Shown one piece after another: positions 1 to 7,149 of a stretch of DNA of 24,117 nt. A program made the translations under genes and the position numbers. The DNA is from an uncultured Oscillibacter sp. (lineage in GTDB: Bacteria > Bacillota > Clostridia > Oscillospirales > Oscillospiraceae). Within the stretch, counting starts at the first letter, position 1. Every line of letters begins with the position of its first letter. The notes under the pieces were generated by a model. That model was not told where the DNA came from, did not search any database, and saw nothing but the letters and a program-made list of their open reading frames with translations. The stretch spans positions 1 to 24,117 of the forward strand of contig NZ_CAJULS010000017.1 in the NCBI RefSeq assembly GCF_910587525.1, read 5' to 3'.

Positions 1-1178
1 GCGGCACCGTGGGCGACATCGAGTCCCAGCCCTTTCTGGAGGCCATCCGCCAGGTACGGGCGGAGAGGCCCCTGGGGGATGTGGTGTTCATCCACGTGCC
101 CCTCATCGTCCAAGTCCCCGGCTCCGGGGAGCTGAAATCCAAGCCCACCCAGCACTCCGTGAAGGAGCTCTTGTCCCTGGGCATCCAGCCGGACATCCTG
201 GTGTGCCGCTGCGACGCGCCCATCACGGAGGATGTGCGGCAGAAGATCGCCCTCTTCTGCAACGTCCAGCCGGACTGCGTCATCCAGAACGCCACCGCCT
301 CCACGCTGTACGAGGTGCCGCTGCTGATGGCGGAGGAGGGACTGGATGAGGCGGTGTGCCGGAAGCTGGGTCTCATCACCCATCAGCCGGACCTGCGGGA
401 GTGGACCGCCATGGTGAAGCGGGAAAAGGCGGCCAGCCGCCGGGTGCGCATCGCCCTGGTGGGGAAGTACACCCAGCTCCACGACGCCTACCTCTCTGTG
501 GTGGAGTCCCTGAACCACGCCGGCACCGCCAACGGCGCCATTGTGGAGATTGCGTGGGTAGACTCCGGAACACTGACGGCGGAGAACGTATCCCAGACCT
601 TGGCGGGCTGCGCCGGCGTGCTGGTACCCGGGGGCTTTGGCGGCCGGGGCATTGAGGGCATGATCGCCGCCATACAGTATGCCCGGGAAAACCGCATTCC
701 TTACCTGGGCATCTGCCTGGGGATGCAGATGGCGGTGGTGGAGTTCGCCCGTCATGTGCTGGGCTGGCGGGACGCCAACTCCACCGAGTTCGACCCGGCC
801 ACGCCCCACCCCGTCATCGGCCTGATGCCGGAGCAGGTGAATGTCACCGACAAGGGCGGCACCATGCGCCTGGGCCGGTACCCCTGCGTCCTGGCGGAGG
901 GCGTCCGCAGCCGCAGTCTCTACGGTGCGCCGGAGATCTCCGAGCGCCACCGGCACCGCTATGAGTTCAACAATGATTTCCGGGAGGCCCTCCAGGCGGC
1001 GGGTCTGACATTGGCGGGCACGTCTCCTGACGGCCGTCTGGTGGAGATCGTGGAGCTGCCGGACCACCCCTGGTTCGTGGCCGCCCAGTTCCACCCGGAG
1101 TTCAAGAGCCGGCCCGACCGCCCCCATCCGCTGTTTTGCGGATTTGTCAAAGCGGCGGTAGAATCGGCGGAGGGATAG
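1..1178 (+). CDS. pyrG: CTP synthase, 5'-truncated by window edge
   Basis: Catalyses ATP- and glutamine-dependent amination of UTP to CTP, the last step of de novo pyrimidine nucleotide synthesis in the cytosol. The reading frame is open from the first bases (in-frame codons from position 3 read GGTVGDIESQPF, a conserved stretch of the synthase domain), so the true start lies outside the window and about 391 C-terminal residues are visible of a usual ~530-540. The end of the amidoligase domain is followed by a class I glutamine amidotransferase domain: the oxyanion strand VPGGFGGRG, the nucleophile elbow LGICLGMQ with catalytic Cys at codon 714-716, and the C-terminal HPEFKSRP motif carrying the catalytic His and Glu. 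It ends with TAG at 1176-1178. The next sure gene starts about 450 bp downstream, so it probably ends its transcription unit. Confidence 0.97.
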   Translation, partial: GTVGDIESQPFLEAIRQVRAERPLGDVVFIHVPLIVQVPGSGELKSKPTQHSVKELLSLGIQPDILVCRCDAPITEDVRQKIALFCNVQPDCVIQNATASTLYEVPLLMAEEGLDEAVCRKLGLITHQPDLREWTAMVKREKAASRRVRIALVGKYTQLHDAYLSVVESLNHAGTANGAIVEIAWVDSGTLTAENVSQTLAGCAGVLVPGGFGGRGIEGMIAAIQYARENRIPYLGICLGMQMAVVEFARHVLGWRDANSTEFDPATPHPVIGLMPEQVNVTDKGGTMRLGRYPCVLAEGVRSRSLYGAPEISERHRHRYEFNNDFREALQAAGLTLAGTSPDGRLVEIVELPDHPWFVAAQFHPEFKSRPDRPHPLFCGFVKAAVESAEG

Positions 1179-1421
1179 GGAATACTCTAATGGTGTCCGC
1201 CCATGCGGGCGCGGGAGCCCTGTACCCGCTCTGACGGACGGGGGGACTGTCAGCCGTGAAGATGGCTGGGCTATGCACCCCCATCTTCTCCCTTCGCAAA
1301 GAGAGAGAAAAATGGGTCGTAAATGTCAAATAGAGGTATTATAGAATGATCAGTATAGGAAGAGCTGGCAGCGCGAACCATTGAAACGGAAGCTGTCAAA
1401 TTCCTGCGGCAGGAAGAGACT
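1179..1421. other. Intergenic region with small hairpins after pyrG
   Basis: No convincing gene is seen here. Several imperfect inverted repeats lie in the first 130 bases: GCGGG/CCCGC around 1206-1234, CTGAC/GTCAG around 1231-1253, and GAAGATGG/CCATCTTC around 1258-1288. None is followed by a clear T-run, so pyrG termination is uncertain; the last hairpin is followed only by a pyrimidine-rich stretch. From about 1310 the base composition shifts to more A and T than in the flanking genes. Confidence 0.4.
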
Positions 1422-1604
1422 TTGAGAAAACTTGTATCGGAGACAATCTCCCGGGCGCTGCGGACGCCGGAGAAAATCCGCAAAATCCTGAATGATGACA
1501 GTCTGAACGCCCCCGCGTGCTTTCATCGGGTCGAGGCTGTGGTAAAGATATTGGAATCAAACGGCATTGAAACCACACGCCATGAGTGGTGGGCGCGAAA
1601 ATAA
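1422..1604 (+). CDS. Possible small hypothetical protein (60 aa) or gene remnant
   Basis: A TTG-initiated frame of 60 codons preceded by AGGAAGAG about four bases upstream. The frame is also open back to a stop at 1356-1358, adding about 21 residues with no ATG or GTG. The product is hydrophilic and probably helical, contains the stretch SRALRTPEKIRKILNDDSL and ends in EWWARK; I recognise no family. Third codon positions are only moderately G/C, clearly less than in the neighbouring M24 and pyrG genes. This fits either a recently acquired small gene or the 3' end of a decayed one. It ends 27 bp before the start of the aminopeptidase gene, so it could be co-transcribed with it. The evidence is weak; it may be a chance frame. 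Confidence 0.3.
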   Translation: MRKLVSETISRALRTPEKIRKILNDDSLNAPACFHRVEAVVKILESNGIETTRHEWWARK

Positions 1605-1631
1605 ATCAATAAAGAATTGGAGAACGCCAAA

Positions 1632-2705
1632 ATGAACCATTTTAAACAAATTGCCGCCGCCTTGGAGCACCGCGGTCTGGACGCCATGCTCCTCTCCTGC
1701 GAGGCCAACCGCTTCTACGCCTCCGGATTCCACTCCTCCGGCACCGACGGTATGGCCCTGGTCACCCGGAAGAAGAACTACTACTTCACCGACTCCCGCT
1801 ACACCGAGGCCGCCGGGCGTGCCGTACAGGACGCTGAGCTGCGGGAGGTGGGCCCCGGCAAGGGCTACTCCACTCGGCTGAAAGAGGCCATCGAGGAACA
1901 GTCCATCGAGAAGATGGGCTTCGAGGACGCCTATATGACCGTTCAGGATTACGAGACCTACCGCAAGGCCCTGCCCTGCGAGCTGGTGCCCGCCGCCGAG
2001 CTTCTGGCGGAGCTGCGCCGGGTGAAGGACCGGGAGGAGCTGGAGATCATGACCGCCGCCCAGCGCATCGCCGAGCGGGCGCTGGCGGACATCTTAAAGG
2101 AAATCCGCCCCGGCGTGACGGAGAAGGAGATCGCCGCCCGGCTCCAATACCTGATGCTCCACTATGGAGCGGAGAATATGTCCTTTGACCCCATCGTGGT
2201 CTCCGGCCCCAACGGCAGCCTGCCCCACGGCGTACCCTCGGAAAAAGAAATCCGGAGCGGCGAGTTCGTCACCATGGACTTCGGCTGCATCTACCACGGC
2301 TACTGCTCTGACATGACCCGCACTGTGGCGGTGGGCTCTGTGACGGAGGAGATGCGCACCGTATACGAGACGGTGCTGGCTGCCCAAAAGGCCGGCATCG
2401 CCGCCGCCCGGGCCGGCGTCACCGGCAGGGACGTGGACGGCGCCGCCCGGAAGGTCATCGCGGACGCCGGATACGGAGACTGTTTCGGCCACGGCTTCGG
2501 CCACGGCGTGGGCGTGGAGATCCATGAGGAGCCCCGGGCCTCCTCCGCCAACGGCAAGTCCCTGCCGGCGGGAGCCGTCATCTCTGCGGAGCCGGGAATC
2601 TACCTCCCAGGGAGGCTGGGCGTCCGAATCGAGGATGTGATCGTCATCACGGAAGACGGCTGTGAAAACCTGACCCGGGCCCCCAAGGAACTGCTGATTT
2701 TGTAA
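1632..2705 (+). CDS. Aminopeptidase P family protein (peptidase M24, Xaa-Pro type)
   Basis: Metallo-aminopeptidase predicted to remove N-terminal residues preceding proline from peptides in the cytosol. ATG 1632 is chosen because TTGGAGAA sits 9 bases upstream; a TTG at 1617 in the same frame has no such site. The 357-aa product has an N-terminal creatinase-like domain (about residues 1-125) and a C-terminal pita-bread M24 domain. All five expected metal ligands are visible: D216 (MDFG), D227 (SDMTRT), H291 (GHGVGVEIHEEP), E320 (SAEPGIY) and E334 (RIEDV). Length matches the short bacterial PepP/YpdF-like class. The downstream pyrophosphatase has its own promoter, so the two need not be one operon. 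The exact substrate (Xaa-Pro dipeptidase or aminopeptidase) cannot be decided from sequence. Confidence 0.93.
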   Translation: MNHFKQIAAALEHRGLDAMLLSCEANRFYASGFHSSGTDGMALVTRKKNYYFTDSRYTEAAGRAVQDAELREVGPGKGYSTRLKEAIEEQSIEKMGFEDAYMTVQDYETYRKALPCELVPAAELLAELRRVKDREELEIMTAAQRIAERALADILKEIRPGVTEKEIAARLQYLMLHYGAENMSFDPIVVSGPNGSLPHGVPSEKEIRSGEFVTMDFGCIYHGYCSDMTRTVAVGSVTEEMRTVYETVLAAQKAGIAAARAGVTGRDVDGAARKVIADAGYGDCFGHGFGHGVGVEIHEEPRASSANGKSLPAGAVISAEPGIYLPGRLGVRIEDVIVITEDGCENLTRAPKELLIL

Positions 2706-2713
2706 CGCCTCCG

Positions 2714-2742
2714 TTGACAAAGGCATCTCAGGGCTGTATGAT
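2714..2742 (+). promoter_or_regulatory. Sigma-A promoter of the pyrophosphatase gene
   Basis: Perfect -35 TTGACA at 2714-2719 and -10 TATGAT at 2737-2742, separated by 17 bp, only 9 bp after the stop of the aminopeptidase gene and about 40 bp before the pyrophosphatase start codon. Near-consensus boxes imply strong, probably constitutive transcription. Confidence 0.85.
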
Positions 2743-2784
2743 GATACTGTATTGAGCACAATTTCCCCAAAGGAGGGTTTCCCT

Positions 2785-4398
2785 ATGGACACCGTATATA
2801 TCACCGGACACCGAAACCCGGACACCGACTCCATCGTCTCCGCCATGGCTTACGCCGCGCTGAAAAATGCCCTGGGCAAGCGGGAGTACCAGGCCGCCCG
2901 GCTGGGTCAGGTCAGCGACGAGACCCAGCTCGTACTGGACCGCTTCGGATTCCAGCCTCCCAAGCTCATCAGCAACGTCCGCACCCAGGTCCGGGACTTG
3001 GATTATGACATCCCCCCCACTCTGTCCGCCGCCGCCACCATCAGCCGGGGTTGGCAGACCATGCAGAGCGAAAAGATCTCCGTCCTCCCCGTGGCCAATG
3101 AGGACGGCACACTGTACGGCATGCTCTCCGCCGGGGATGTAGCCAACTACGACATGACCTCTGTCCGAAACCCCCGCATGGGGGAGATCCCCGTGTTCAA
3201 TCTGCTGTCTGTTCTGGAGGGCAAGATACTCAACGAAGGCGGTGAGCTGAAGGATGTCATCTCCGGCGAGGTGATCATCGCCCTGCCCGCCAGCCGGGAA
3301 AATCTCATGTTCACCAACAAGGACAGCATTGTCGTCTGCGGTGACCAGCCGGAGATGATCCGCCGGGCCCTGGAGCTGGAGGTCAGCTGTGTCATCGTCT
3401 GTCAGGCGGAGGTGTCCCAGGAGCTGCTGGAGGCCAAAACCAGCACCTGCATCATCTCCACCCCCATCGACGCCTATCAGGCCGTGCGCCTGATCTGCCA
3501 CGCTCTGCCCATCTCGCACATCTGCAACAGCCAGGCTCTGGTCTGTTTCCACCTGGACGACTATGTCGACGACGTGCAGGACGCCGTGCTGGAGAGCCGT
3601 TTCCGGGCTTATCCCATCTTGGACGAGAACGAACGGGTGGTGGGCACGCTGTCCCGCTTCCACCTGCTGCGCCCCCGCCGCAAGCGGGTGGTTCTGATGG
3701 ACCACAATGAAAAAGCCCAGTCCGTGCCGGGGCTGGACCAGGCGGAGATTCTGGAAATCGTGGACCACCACCGTCTGGCGGATATCGAGACCAAAAATCC
3801 CATCAGCGTCCGCAACGAGCCGGTGGGCAGCACGACCACCATCGTGGCGGGTATGTATCAGGAGAAGGGCCTGATGCCCACCGCCAAGATGGCGGGCCTG
3901 ATGGCTGCGGCCATCATCTCCGACACGGTCATGTTTAAGTCCCCCACCTGCACCCAGCGGGACATCGACATTGCCAACCGCATGGCCCGTATCGCCAACC
4001 TCTCCCTGGAGGAGCTGGGCAAGGCCATCTTCTCCGCCACCTGCGGAGACGACAGGACGGTGGATGCCATGATCCACACGGACTACAAGGAATTCCACAT
4101 CGCGGGCCACAATCTGGCTGTGAGCCAGATCACCTGTATGGACTCCGACCGCCTTCTGGCCCGGAAGGAGGAATTCCTGGCCGCCATGGAAGCTGTCCAC
4201 AGCCAGAGGAAACTGAATACCGTGGTGCTGATGATTACGGACGTTCTGCTGGAGGGCACCTGGCTCCTGTATGTGGGGGACGAGGAAACCATCGAGCAGG
4301 CCTTCAATATCAAGGGCGCGAAGAACAGCGTCTTCCTGCCCAAGATCATGTCCCGGAAAAAACAGGTCATCCCCACCCTGTCGGCGCTGTGGGGCTGA
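2785..4398 (+). CDS. ppaC: Mn-dependent inorganic pyrophosphatase with CBS/DRTGG regulatory insert
   Basis: Hydrolyses pyrophosphate to phosphate, pulling forward nucleotide, RNA, DNA and glycogen-precursor synthesis (including ADP-glucose formation by the glg operon here). ATG 2785 follows AAAGGAGG. The 537-aa product is a family II (DHH) enzyme: metal-binding GHRNPDTDS at residues 8-16 (H9, D13, D15), DHN at 306-308, VDHHR with D327-H328-H329, GSTTTIV, and a C-terminal DHHA2 domain ending with SRKKQVIP. Between the first motif block and DHN lie about 230 extra residues consistent with CBS-DRTGG-CBS; simple family II enzymes are about 310 aa. In characterised CBS-PPases this insert binds adenine nucleotides and, when DRTGG is present, diadenosine polyphosphates, so allosteric control by energy charge is expected. 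Confidence 0.93.
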   Translation: MDTVYITGHRNPDTDSIVSAMAYAALKNALGKREYQAARLGQVSDETQLVLDRFGFQPPKLISNVRTQVRDLDYDIPPTLSAAATISRGWQTMQSEKISVLPVANEDGTLYGMLSAGDVANYDMTSVRNPRMGEIPVFNLLSVLEGKILNEGGELKDVISGEVIIALPASRENLMFTNKDSIVVCGDQPEMIRRALELEVSCVIVCQAEVSQELLEAKTSTCIISTPIDAYQAVRLICHALPISHICNSQALVCFHLDDYVDDVQDAVLESRFRAYPILDENERVVGTLSRFHLLRPRRKRVVLMDHNEKAQSVPGLDQAEILEIVDHHRLADIETKNPISVRNEPVGSTTTIVAGMYQEKGLMPTAKMAGLMAAAIISDTVMFKSPTCTQRDIDIANRMARIANLSLEELGKAIFSATCGDDRTVDAMIHTDYKEFHIAGHNLAVSQITCMDSDRLLARKEEFLAAMEAVHSQRKLNTVVLMITDVLLEGTWLLYVGDEETIEQAFNIKGAKNSVFLPKIMSRKKQVIPTLSALWG

Positions 4399-4423
4399 TT
4401 GCAGCAGGCGGCATCTGAAAAAG

Positions 4424-4452
4424 CCGGCGGCGCGGAACTTCCGTGCCGCCGG
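4424..4452. other. GC-rich 12-bp hairpin downstream of ppaC
   Basis: Arms 4424-4435 and 4441-4452 pair over 12 bp (one G-T) around a 5-base AACTT loop. On the plus strand no T-run follows; on the minus strand the stem is followed by TTTTT (4418-4422 complement). It is therefore best as a back-up terminator for leftward transcription, or an mRNA 3'-end stabiliser for ppaC. Confidence 0.6.
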
Positions 4453-4590
4453 TTCCACGTCCCTGTCTTTGTCCTTTACAGTCTTTCGCACCGCGGCGAA
4501 ACCGGTCATATTATGTAAAGTAAGGAACCAGTTCTCCACCCCGCGCCACACGGCCTTTTGCGGGACGCTTTGCTGGCTTCCGCTCCGGAG

Positions 4591-4637
4591 AAATAGGGAA
4601 CAGGCCAGCCTCCCGGCTGGCCTGTTCCCTATTTTTT
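4591..4637 (+). terminator. Long perfect intrinsic terminator between ppaC and tadA
   Basis: A perfect 20-bp inverted repeat (4591-4610 with 4615-4634) around a TCCC loop, running into ATTTTTT on the plus strand. The left arm begins AAATAGGGAA, so transcripts from the minus strand see a shorter T-tract. It lies between the convergent ppaC and tadA genes and is probably bidirectional, strongest for rightward transcription. Confidence 0.9.
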
Positions 4638-4746
4638 GGAAGATTGGATGAAAAGAAGTTTTGTCTCTTGCAAGTATTAAGATACAGGAGAGTTGTTAAG
4701 CAAACCAGCATCAATTGTTAAGAAAGAATTAAATCCAATTGTTTTT
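4638..4746. other. AT-rich gap without gene
   Basis: An A/T-rich stretch between the terminator and the 3' end of tadA. CAATTG occurs twice (about 4711 and 4736), the second next to a T7 run. I see no coding signal. Confidence 0.4.
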
Positions 4747-5217
4747 TTATGTCAACTTGTCCTCTCTCTGCCGAAGGCCGCTGAAAAACGCCGACAGCAC
4801 CTCCCGGCACTCCGCCTCCAGAACCCCTCCCACCAGGGCGGGGCGGTTGGGAAAGTCCTCCATAAAGAGGTTCGTCACACCGCCGCAGGCGCCGAAGGTC
4901 CTGTCCCGGGCGCCGTACCAGACCCGGGATATTCGGGCGTTCAAGATTGCCCCTGCGCACATGGGGCAGGGCTCCAGGGTGACGTACAGCTCACAGCCCT
5001 CCAGCCGCCAGGCGCCAAGAAACTCGTTGGCCTGAGCAATGGCCTCCATCTCCGCGTGGGAGGCGGCGGACTGCTTCTCCTCCCGCCGGTTGCGGCCCCG
5101 GCCCACGATCTCGCCCTCCCTGACGATGACGCACCCCACGGGCACCTCGCCCGCCAGGGCGGCCTCCCGGGCCAGCTCCAGTGCCTGGCGCATATAGAAT
5201 TCCCGGTCCCCTGTCAT
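4747..5217 (-). CDS. tadA: tRNA adenosine(34) deaminase
   Basis: Converts A34 to inosine in the wobble position of tRNA-Arg(ACG), an essential step for reading CGU/CGC/CGA codons. The product from ATG 5217 is 156 aa, the usual TadA length; GGGAGG lies 11 bases upstream. A longer open frame reaches back to 5415 but lacks a good ribosome site and family similarity. The zinc-dependent cytidine/deoxycytidylate deaminase fold is clear: H54-A-E56 (zinc ligand and proton shuttle) and P83-C84-P-M-C87 (two zinc cysteines), with GxVPVGCVIV near residue 25. In many Bacillota tadA sits near dnaX/recR/yaaL/bofA; here it is divergent from yaaL-bofA with an 81-bp gap. Confidence 0.95.
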   Translation of the reverse strand: MTGDREFYMRQALELAREAALAGEVPVGCVIVREGEIVGRGRNRREEKQSAASHAEMEAIAQANEFLGAWRLEGCELYVTLEPCPMCAGAILNARISRVWYGARDRTFGACGGVTNLFMEDFPNRPALVGGVLEAECREVLSAFFSGLRQREDKLT

Positions 5218-5298
5218 TTTTCTTTTCGCCTCCCGCATGAAAATTGGAATATTTGTCCAAACTCCCAGTATGAATAGAGACAGTAGGGACAATGCCTT

Positions 5299-5562
5299 AT
5301 GAAAAACGTGCTCTTTGCCAAGCGTGCCCGGCCAGACCTGGAGCTTTTGACCCTGAAAGCCGAACTGCTGGAGGCCCAAGGGGAACTGGCCTGCGCCTAC
5401 CAGCAGTTTGACCACGCCCTGGACCCGGAGCTGGTGGAATCCTGCATCTACCAGATCAGCGCCGTGAAGGCCCGCTGCAACTATCTTATCCGCGCCATCA
5501 AGGAGCGCAGTCCCGAGAGCGCGGCGGCAGCGGACTTCCAGGGGGATGCCGTATGGACCTGA
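5299..5562 (+). CDS. yaaL: YaaL/DUF2508 family small protein
   Basis: An 87-aa, mostly helical, charged protein of unknown biochemical role. It fits the DUF2508/YaaL family by size, helical heptad-like pattern (residues 12-70, rich in Leu, Ala, Glu) and above all by position directly before bofA, as in Bacillus where recR-yaaL-bofA are linked. The start ATG 5299 is preceded by a modest TAGGGA. The 3' end overlaps bofA by 10 bp (5553-5562), implying translational coupling. An ATG at 5292 is in another frame. Family assignment rests largely on context and general pattern. Confidence 0.75.
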   Translation: MKNVLFAKRARPDLELLTLKAELLEAQGELACAYQQFDHALDPELVESCIYQISAVKARCNYLIRAIKERSPESAAAADFQGDAVWT

Positions 5563-5816
5563 ACCAGAAGGTCATCGCCGCCCTGCTGGCAGGATTCTTC
5601 CTTATTGCCCTGCTGCGGGTGTTCCAGGCTCCGCTGAAAGTAGCGGTCAAGCTGCTGGCCAACACCCTGCTGGGCTTTCTGGCCCTGTGGGCGGTGAATC
5701 TGACGTCCGGGATCACCGGCCTTACCCTGGGGCTGAACCTCTGGAACGCCCTGGTGATCGGCATTCTGGGCCTGCCGGGGTTCGGCCTGCTGCTGCTGGT
5801 ACATTGGGTATTATAG
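5553..5816 (+). CDS. bofA: BofA family pro-sigma-K processing regulator
   Basis: An 87-aa integral membrane protein with two or more hydrophobic segments (about residues 7-25, 33-52 and 66-86). In sporulating Bacillus, BofA in the mother-cell membrane inhibits the SpoIVFB protease that activates sigma-K, delaying late gene expression until a forespore signal arrives. The family match rests on size, hydrophobic layout, the central Asn and Gly-rich segment (LANTLLGFLALWAVN) and linkage to yaaL. GGGGG lies 7 bases before ATG 5553, inside yaaL. Presence suggests a spore-forming lineage, although many Clostridia carry bofA without an intact sigma-K processing pathway, so its target is uncertain. 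Confidence 0.88.
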   Translation: MDLNQKVIAALLAGFFLIALLRVFQAPLKVAVKLLANTLLGFLALWAVNLTSGITGLTLGLNLWNALVIGILGLPGFGLLLLVHWVL

Positions 5817-5836
5817 CCGCCTACATATTCTCTCAG

Positions 5837-5865
5837 GCGCGGAAGGTCGGATCTTCCGCGCTTTT
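5837..5865 (+). terminator. Intrinsic terminator of yaaL-bofA
   Basis: A 9-bp GC-rich stem GCGCGGAAG/CTTCCGCGC (5837-5845 with 5853-5861), 7-base loop, then TTTT. It begins 20 bp after the bofA stop. Confidence 0.85.
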
Positions 5866-5962
5866 CCAACTCCATTTTTAAAAATGCAAATTCAGAATTT
5901 TAAAGATAACAAGAGATAAATTGAGATTTCGCGAGTTTTCTGCCCGCTAAATGAAATTCATG

Positions 5963-5991
5963 TTGACACCGCCGGTCCGCTGTGTTATAAA
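5963..5991 (+). promoter_or_regulatory. Sigma-A promoter of rplM-rpsI
   Basis: Perfect TTGACA at 5963-5968 and TATAAA at 5986-5991 with a 17-bp spacer, about 75 bp upstream of the rplM start codon, leaving room for a leader RNA. Confidence 0.85.
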
Positions 5992-5996
5992 TAATC

Positions 5997-6055
5997 TTGC
6001 TCCGATTTTACCCCGGAGCGCTTGATTTGTAAAGCAAATACAAATATATCATACG
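5997..6055 (+). promoter_or_regulatory. Candidate ribosomal protein L13 leader
   Basis: The 5' untranslated region holds two possible hairpins: GCTCCG/CGGAGC (5999-6004 with 6014-6019, 9-base loop) and TTTGTA/TACAAA (6026-6031 with 6039-6044, 7-base loop). They sit just upstream of the rplM ribosome site GGAGGA at 6056-6061. Bacillota rplM operons are known to carry a structured L13 leader used for autogenous control. The identification here is by position and foldability only. Confidence 0.5.
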
Positions 6056-6066
6056 GAGGAAACACC

Positions 6067-6498
6067 ATGTCCACTTTTATGGCAAACAAGGCCAACATTG
6101 AGCGCAAGTGGTACATCCTGGACGCCGCCGGAAAGCCCCTGGGCAAGACCGCTGTCCGGGCCGCCGATCTGCTGCGCGGCAAAAACAAGACCACCTTCAC
6201 GCCCCACGCCGACTGCGGAGATAATGTCATCATCATCAACGCGGGAAAAGCGGTGCTCACCGGCAAAAAGGGCGAGCAGAAGATCTACCGCACCCACTCC
6301 GGCTGGGTGGGCGGCCTCAAGGAGACCCCCTACCGTATCCTGATGCAGGAAAAGCCTGAGGTTGCCATGCGGGTGGCCGTCCGGGGCATGATGCCCAAGA
6401 ACACCGTGGCCAAGGATTCCCTGAAGCGCCTGCACATCTATGCCGGTGCCGAGCACAAGCAGCAGGCCCAGAAGCCCATCGCCCTGGACGCTGAATAA
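6067..6498 (+). CDS. rplM: 50S ribosomal protein L13
   Basis: A 143-aa component of the large ribosomal subunit, binding 23S rRNA early in assembly. ATG 6067 follows GGAGGA with 5 bases spacing. Recognisable family stretches include KWYILDAAGKPLGKTAVRAA near residue 15, the NVIIINAGKAVLTGKK strand, and the MLPKNT-like segment (here MMPKNTVAKDSLKRLHIYAG). Length equals the family norm. It is followed after 14 bp by rpsI, the near-universal bacterial L13-S9 gene pair. The gene was trimmed from a longer open frame beginning at 6022 because the Shine-Dalgarno and homology both start at 6067. Confidence 0.98.
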   Translation: MSTFMANKANIERKWYILDAAGKPLGKTAVRAADLLRGKNKTTFTPHADCGDNVIIINAGKAVLTGKKGEQKIYRTHSGWVGGLKETPYRILMQEKPEVAMRVAVRGMMPKNTVAKDSLKRLHIYAGAEHKQQAQKPIALDAE

Positions 6499-6512
6499 GG
6501 AGGAGGAAGCGT

Positions 6513-6917
6513 ATGTATCAGTCTAAGAAGCCCTATCTGTACGGCACCGGCCGCCGGAAGTCCTCCGTGGCCCGCGTCCACCTGTTCCCGGGCGGCACCG
6601 GCTCCATCACCATCAACGGCCGTGACATTGACGAGTATTTTGGCCTGGACACCCTGAAAATGGTGGTCCGCCAGCCCCTGGAGGCCACCGGCAACACCGG
6701 CAAGATGGACATCGTGGCCACTGTCTCCGGCGGCGGTGTGTCCGGCCAGGCCGGCGCCCTGCGCCACGGCATTGCCCGCGCCCTGCTGCTGGCCAGCGAG
6801 GATAACCGCCCCATCCTGAAAAAGGCCGGTTTCCTGACTCGCGACCCCCGCATGAAGGAGCGCAAGAAGTATGGCCTCAAGGCCGCCCGCCGCGCACCTC
6901 AGTTCAGCAAGCGCTGA
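6513..6917 (+). CDS. rpsI: 30S ribosomal protein S9
   Basis: A 134-aa component of the small ribosomal subunit whose C-terminal tail reaches the P-site tRNA. ATG 6513 follows AAGGAGGAGG. Family hallmarks are GTGRRKSSVARV near the N-terminus, GSITINGRDIDEYF, SGQAGALRHGIARALL, and the C-terminal REYKK-like basic segment ending in ...PQFSKR, with the invariant final Lys-Arg. Co-transcribed with rplM and closed by a strong terminator 21 bp after the stop. Confidence 0.98.
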   Translation: MYQSKKPYLYGTGRRKSSVARVHLFPGGTGSITINGRDIDEYFGLDTLKMVVRQPLEATGNTGKMDIVATVSGGGVSGQAGALRHGIARALLLASEDNRPILKKAGFLTRDPRMKERKKYGLKAARRAPQFSKR

Positions 6918-6938
6918 TTTATACCTTCATACTTTCGA

Positions 6939-6966
6939 GATGCCGCCCAATGGGCGGCATCTTTTT
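6939..6966 (+). terminator. Intrinsic terminator of rplM-rpsI
   Basis: A perfect 10-bp stem GATGCCGCCC/GGGCGGCATC (6939-6948 with 6952-6961), AAT loop, then TTTTT. Confidence 0.93.
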
Positions 6967-7137
6967 ACTCTCTAATAGGAAGAGGCCTCTTCACAGATTT
7001 TATGCAGGGGCCGGGCTCTGTCCCGGCCCGTCCGCCGGAAACCTGGCGTTTTCGGGAAAACGGGCGGCAGCGGAGCTCCGCCCCCGCAAAGCCGCAGCCG
7101 GAAACCCAAAATCACGGATGATAAAATGCGCGGCCGG
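6967..7137. other. Gene-free region rich in short palindromes
   Basis: No open frame here looks real. Four short inverted repeats follow one another: a 14-bp perfect palindrome GAAGAGGCCTCTTC (6979-6992), GGGCCGGG/CCCGGCCC with a 6-base loop (7008-7029), CGTTTT/AAAACG (7047-7062), and a 12-bp perfect palindrome GCGGAGCTCCGC (7070-7081). CCGCC (7032-7036) can also pair with GGCGG (7064-7068) around the third. None has a T-run. A structured RNA or protein-binding region is possible. Confidence 0.4.
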
Positions 7138-7149
7138 ACATTTGCAAAT

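Noticed and set aside
2728..4551. A 607-codon open frame on the minus strand
   Set aside because: Antisense to the pyrophosphatase gene with its complete DHH motifs. No ribosome site or recognisable product.
4511..4714. Small frame on the minus strand across the terminator
   Set aside because: Its translation mirrors that of the plus strand (NREQAS...GLFPI) because both read the same palindrome. It is a by-product of the terminator.
5247..5275. Possible sporulation sigma-E promoter before yaaL-bofA
   Set aside because: GAATATT is followed at about the right distance by GTATGAAT, but the -10 fits the sigma-E consensus poorly, so I do not call it.
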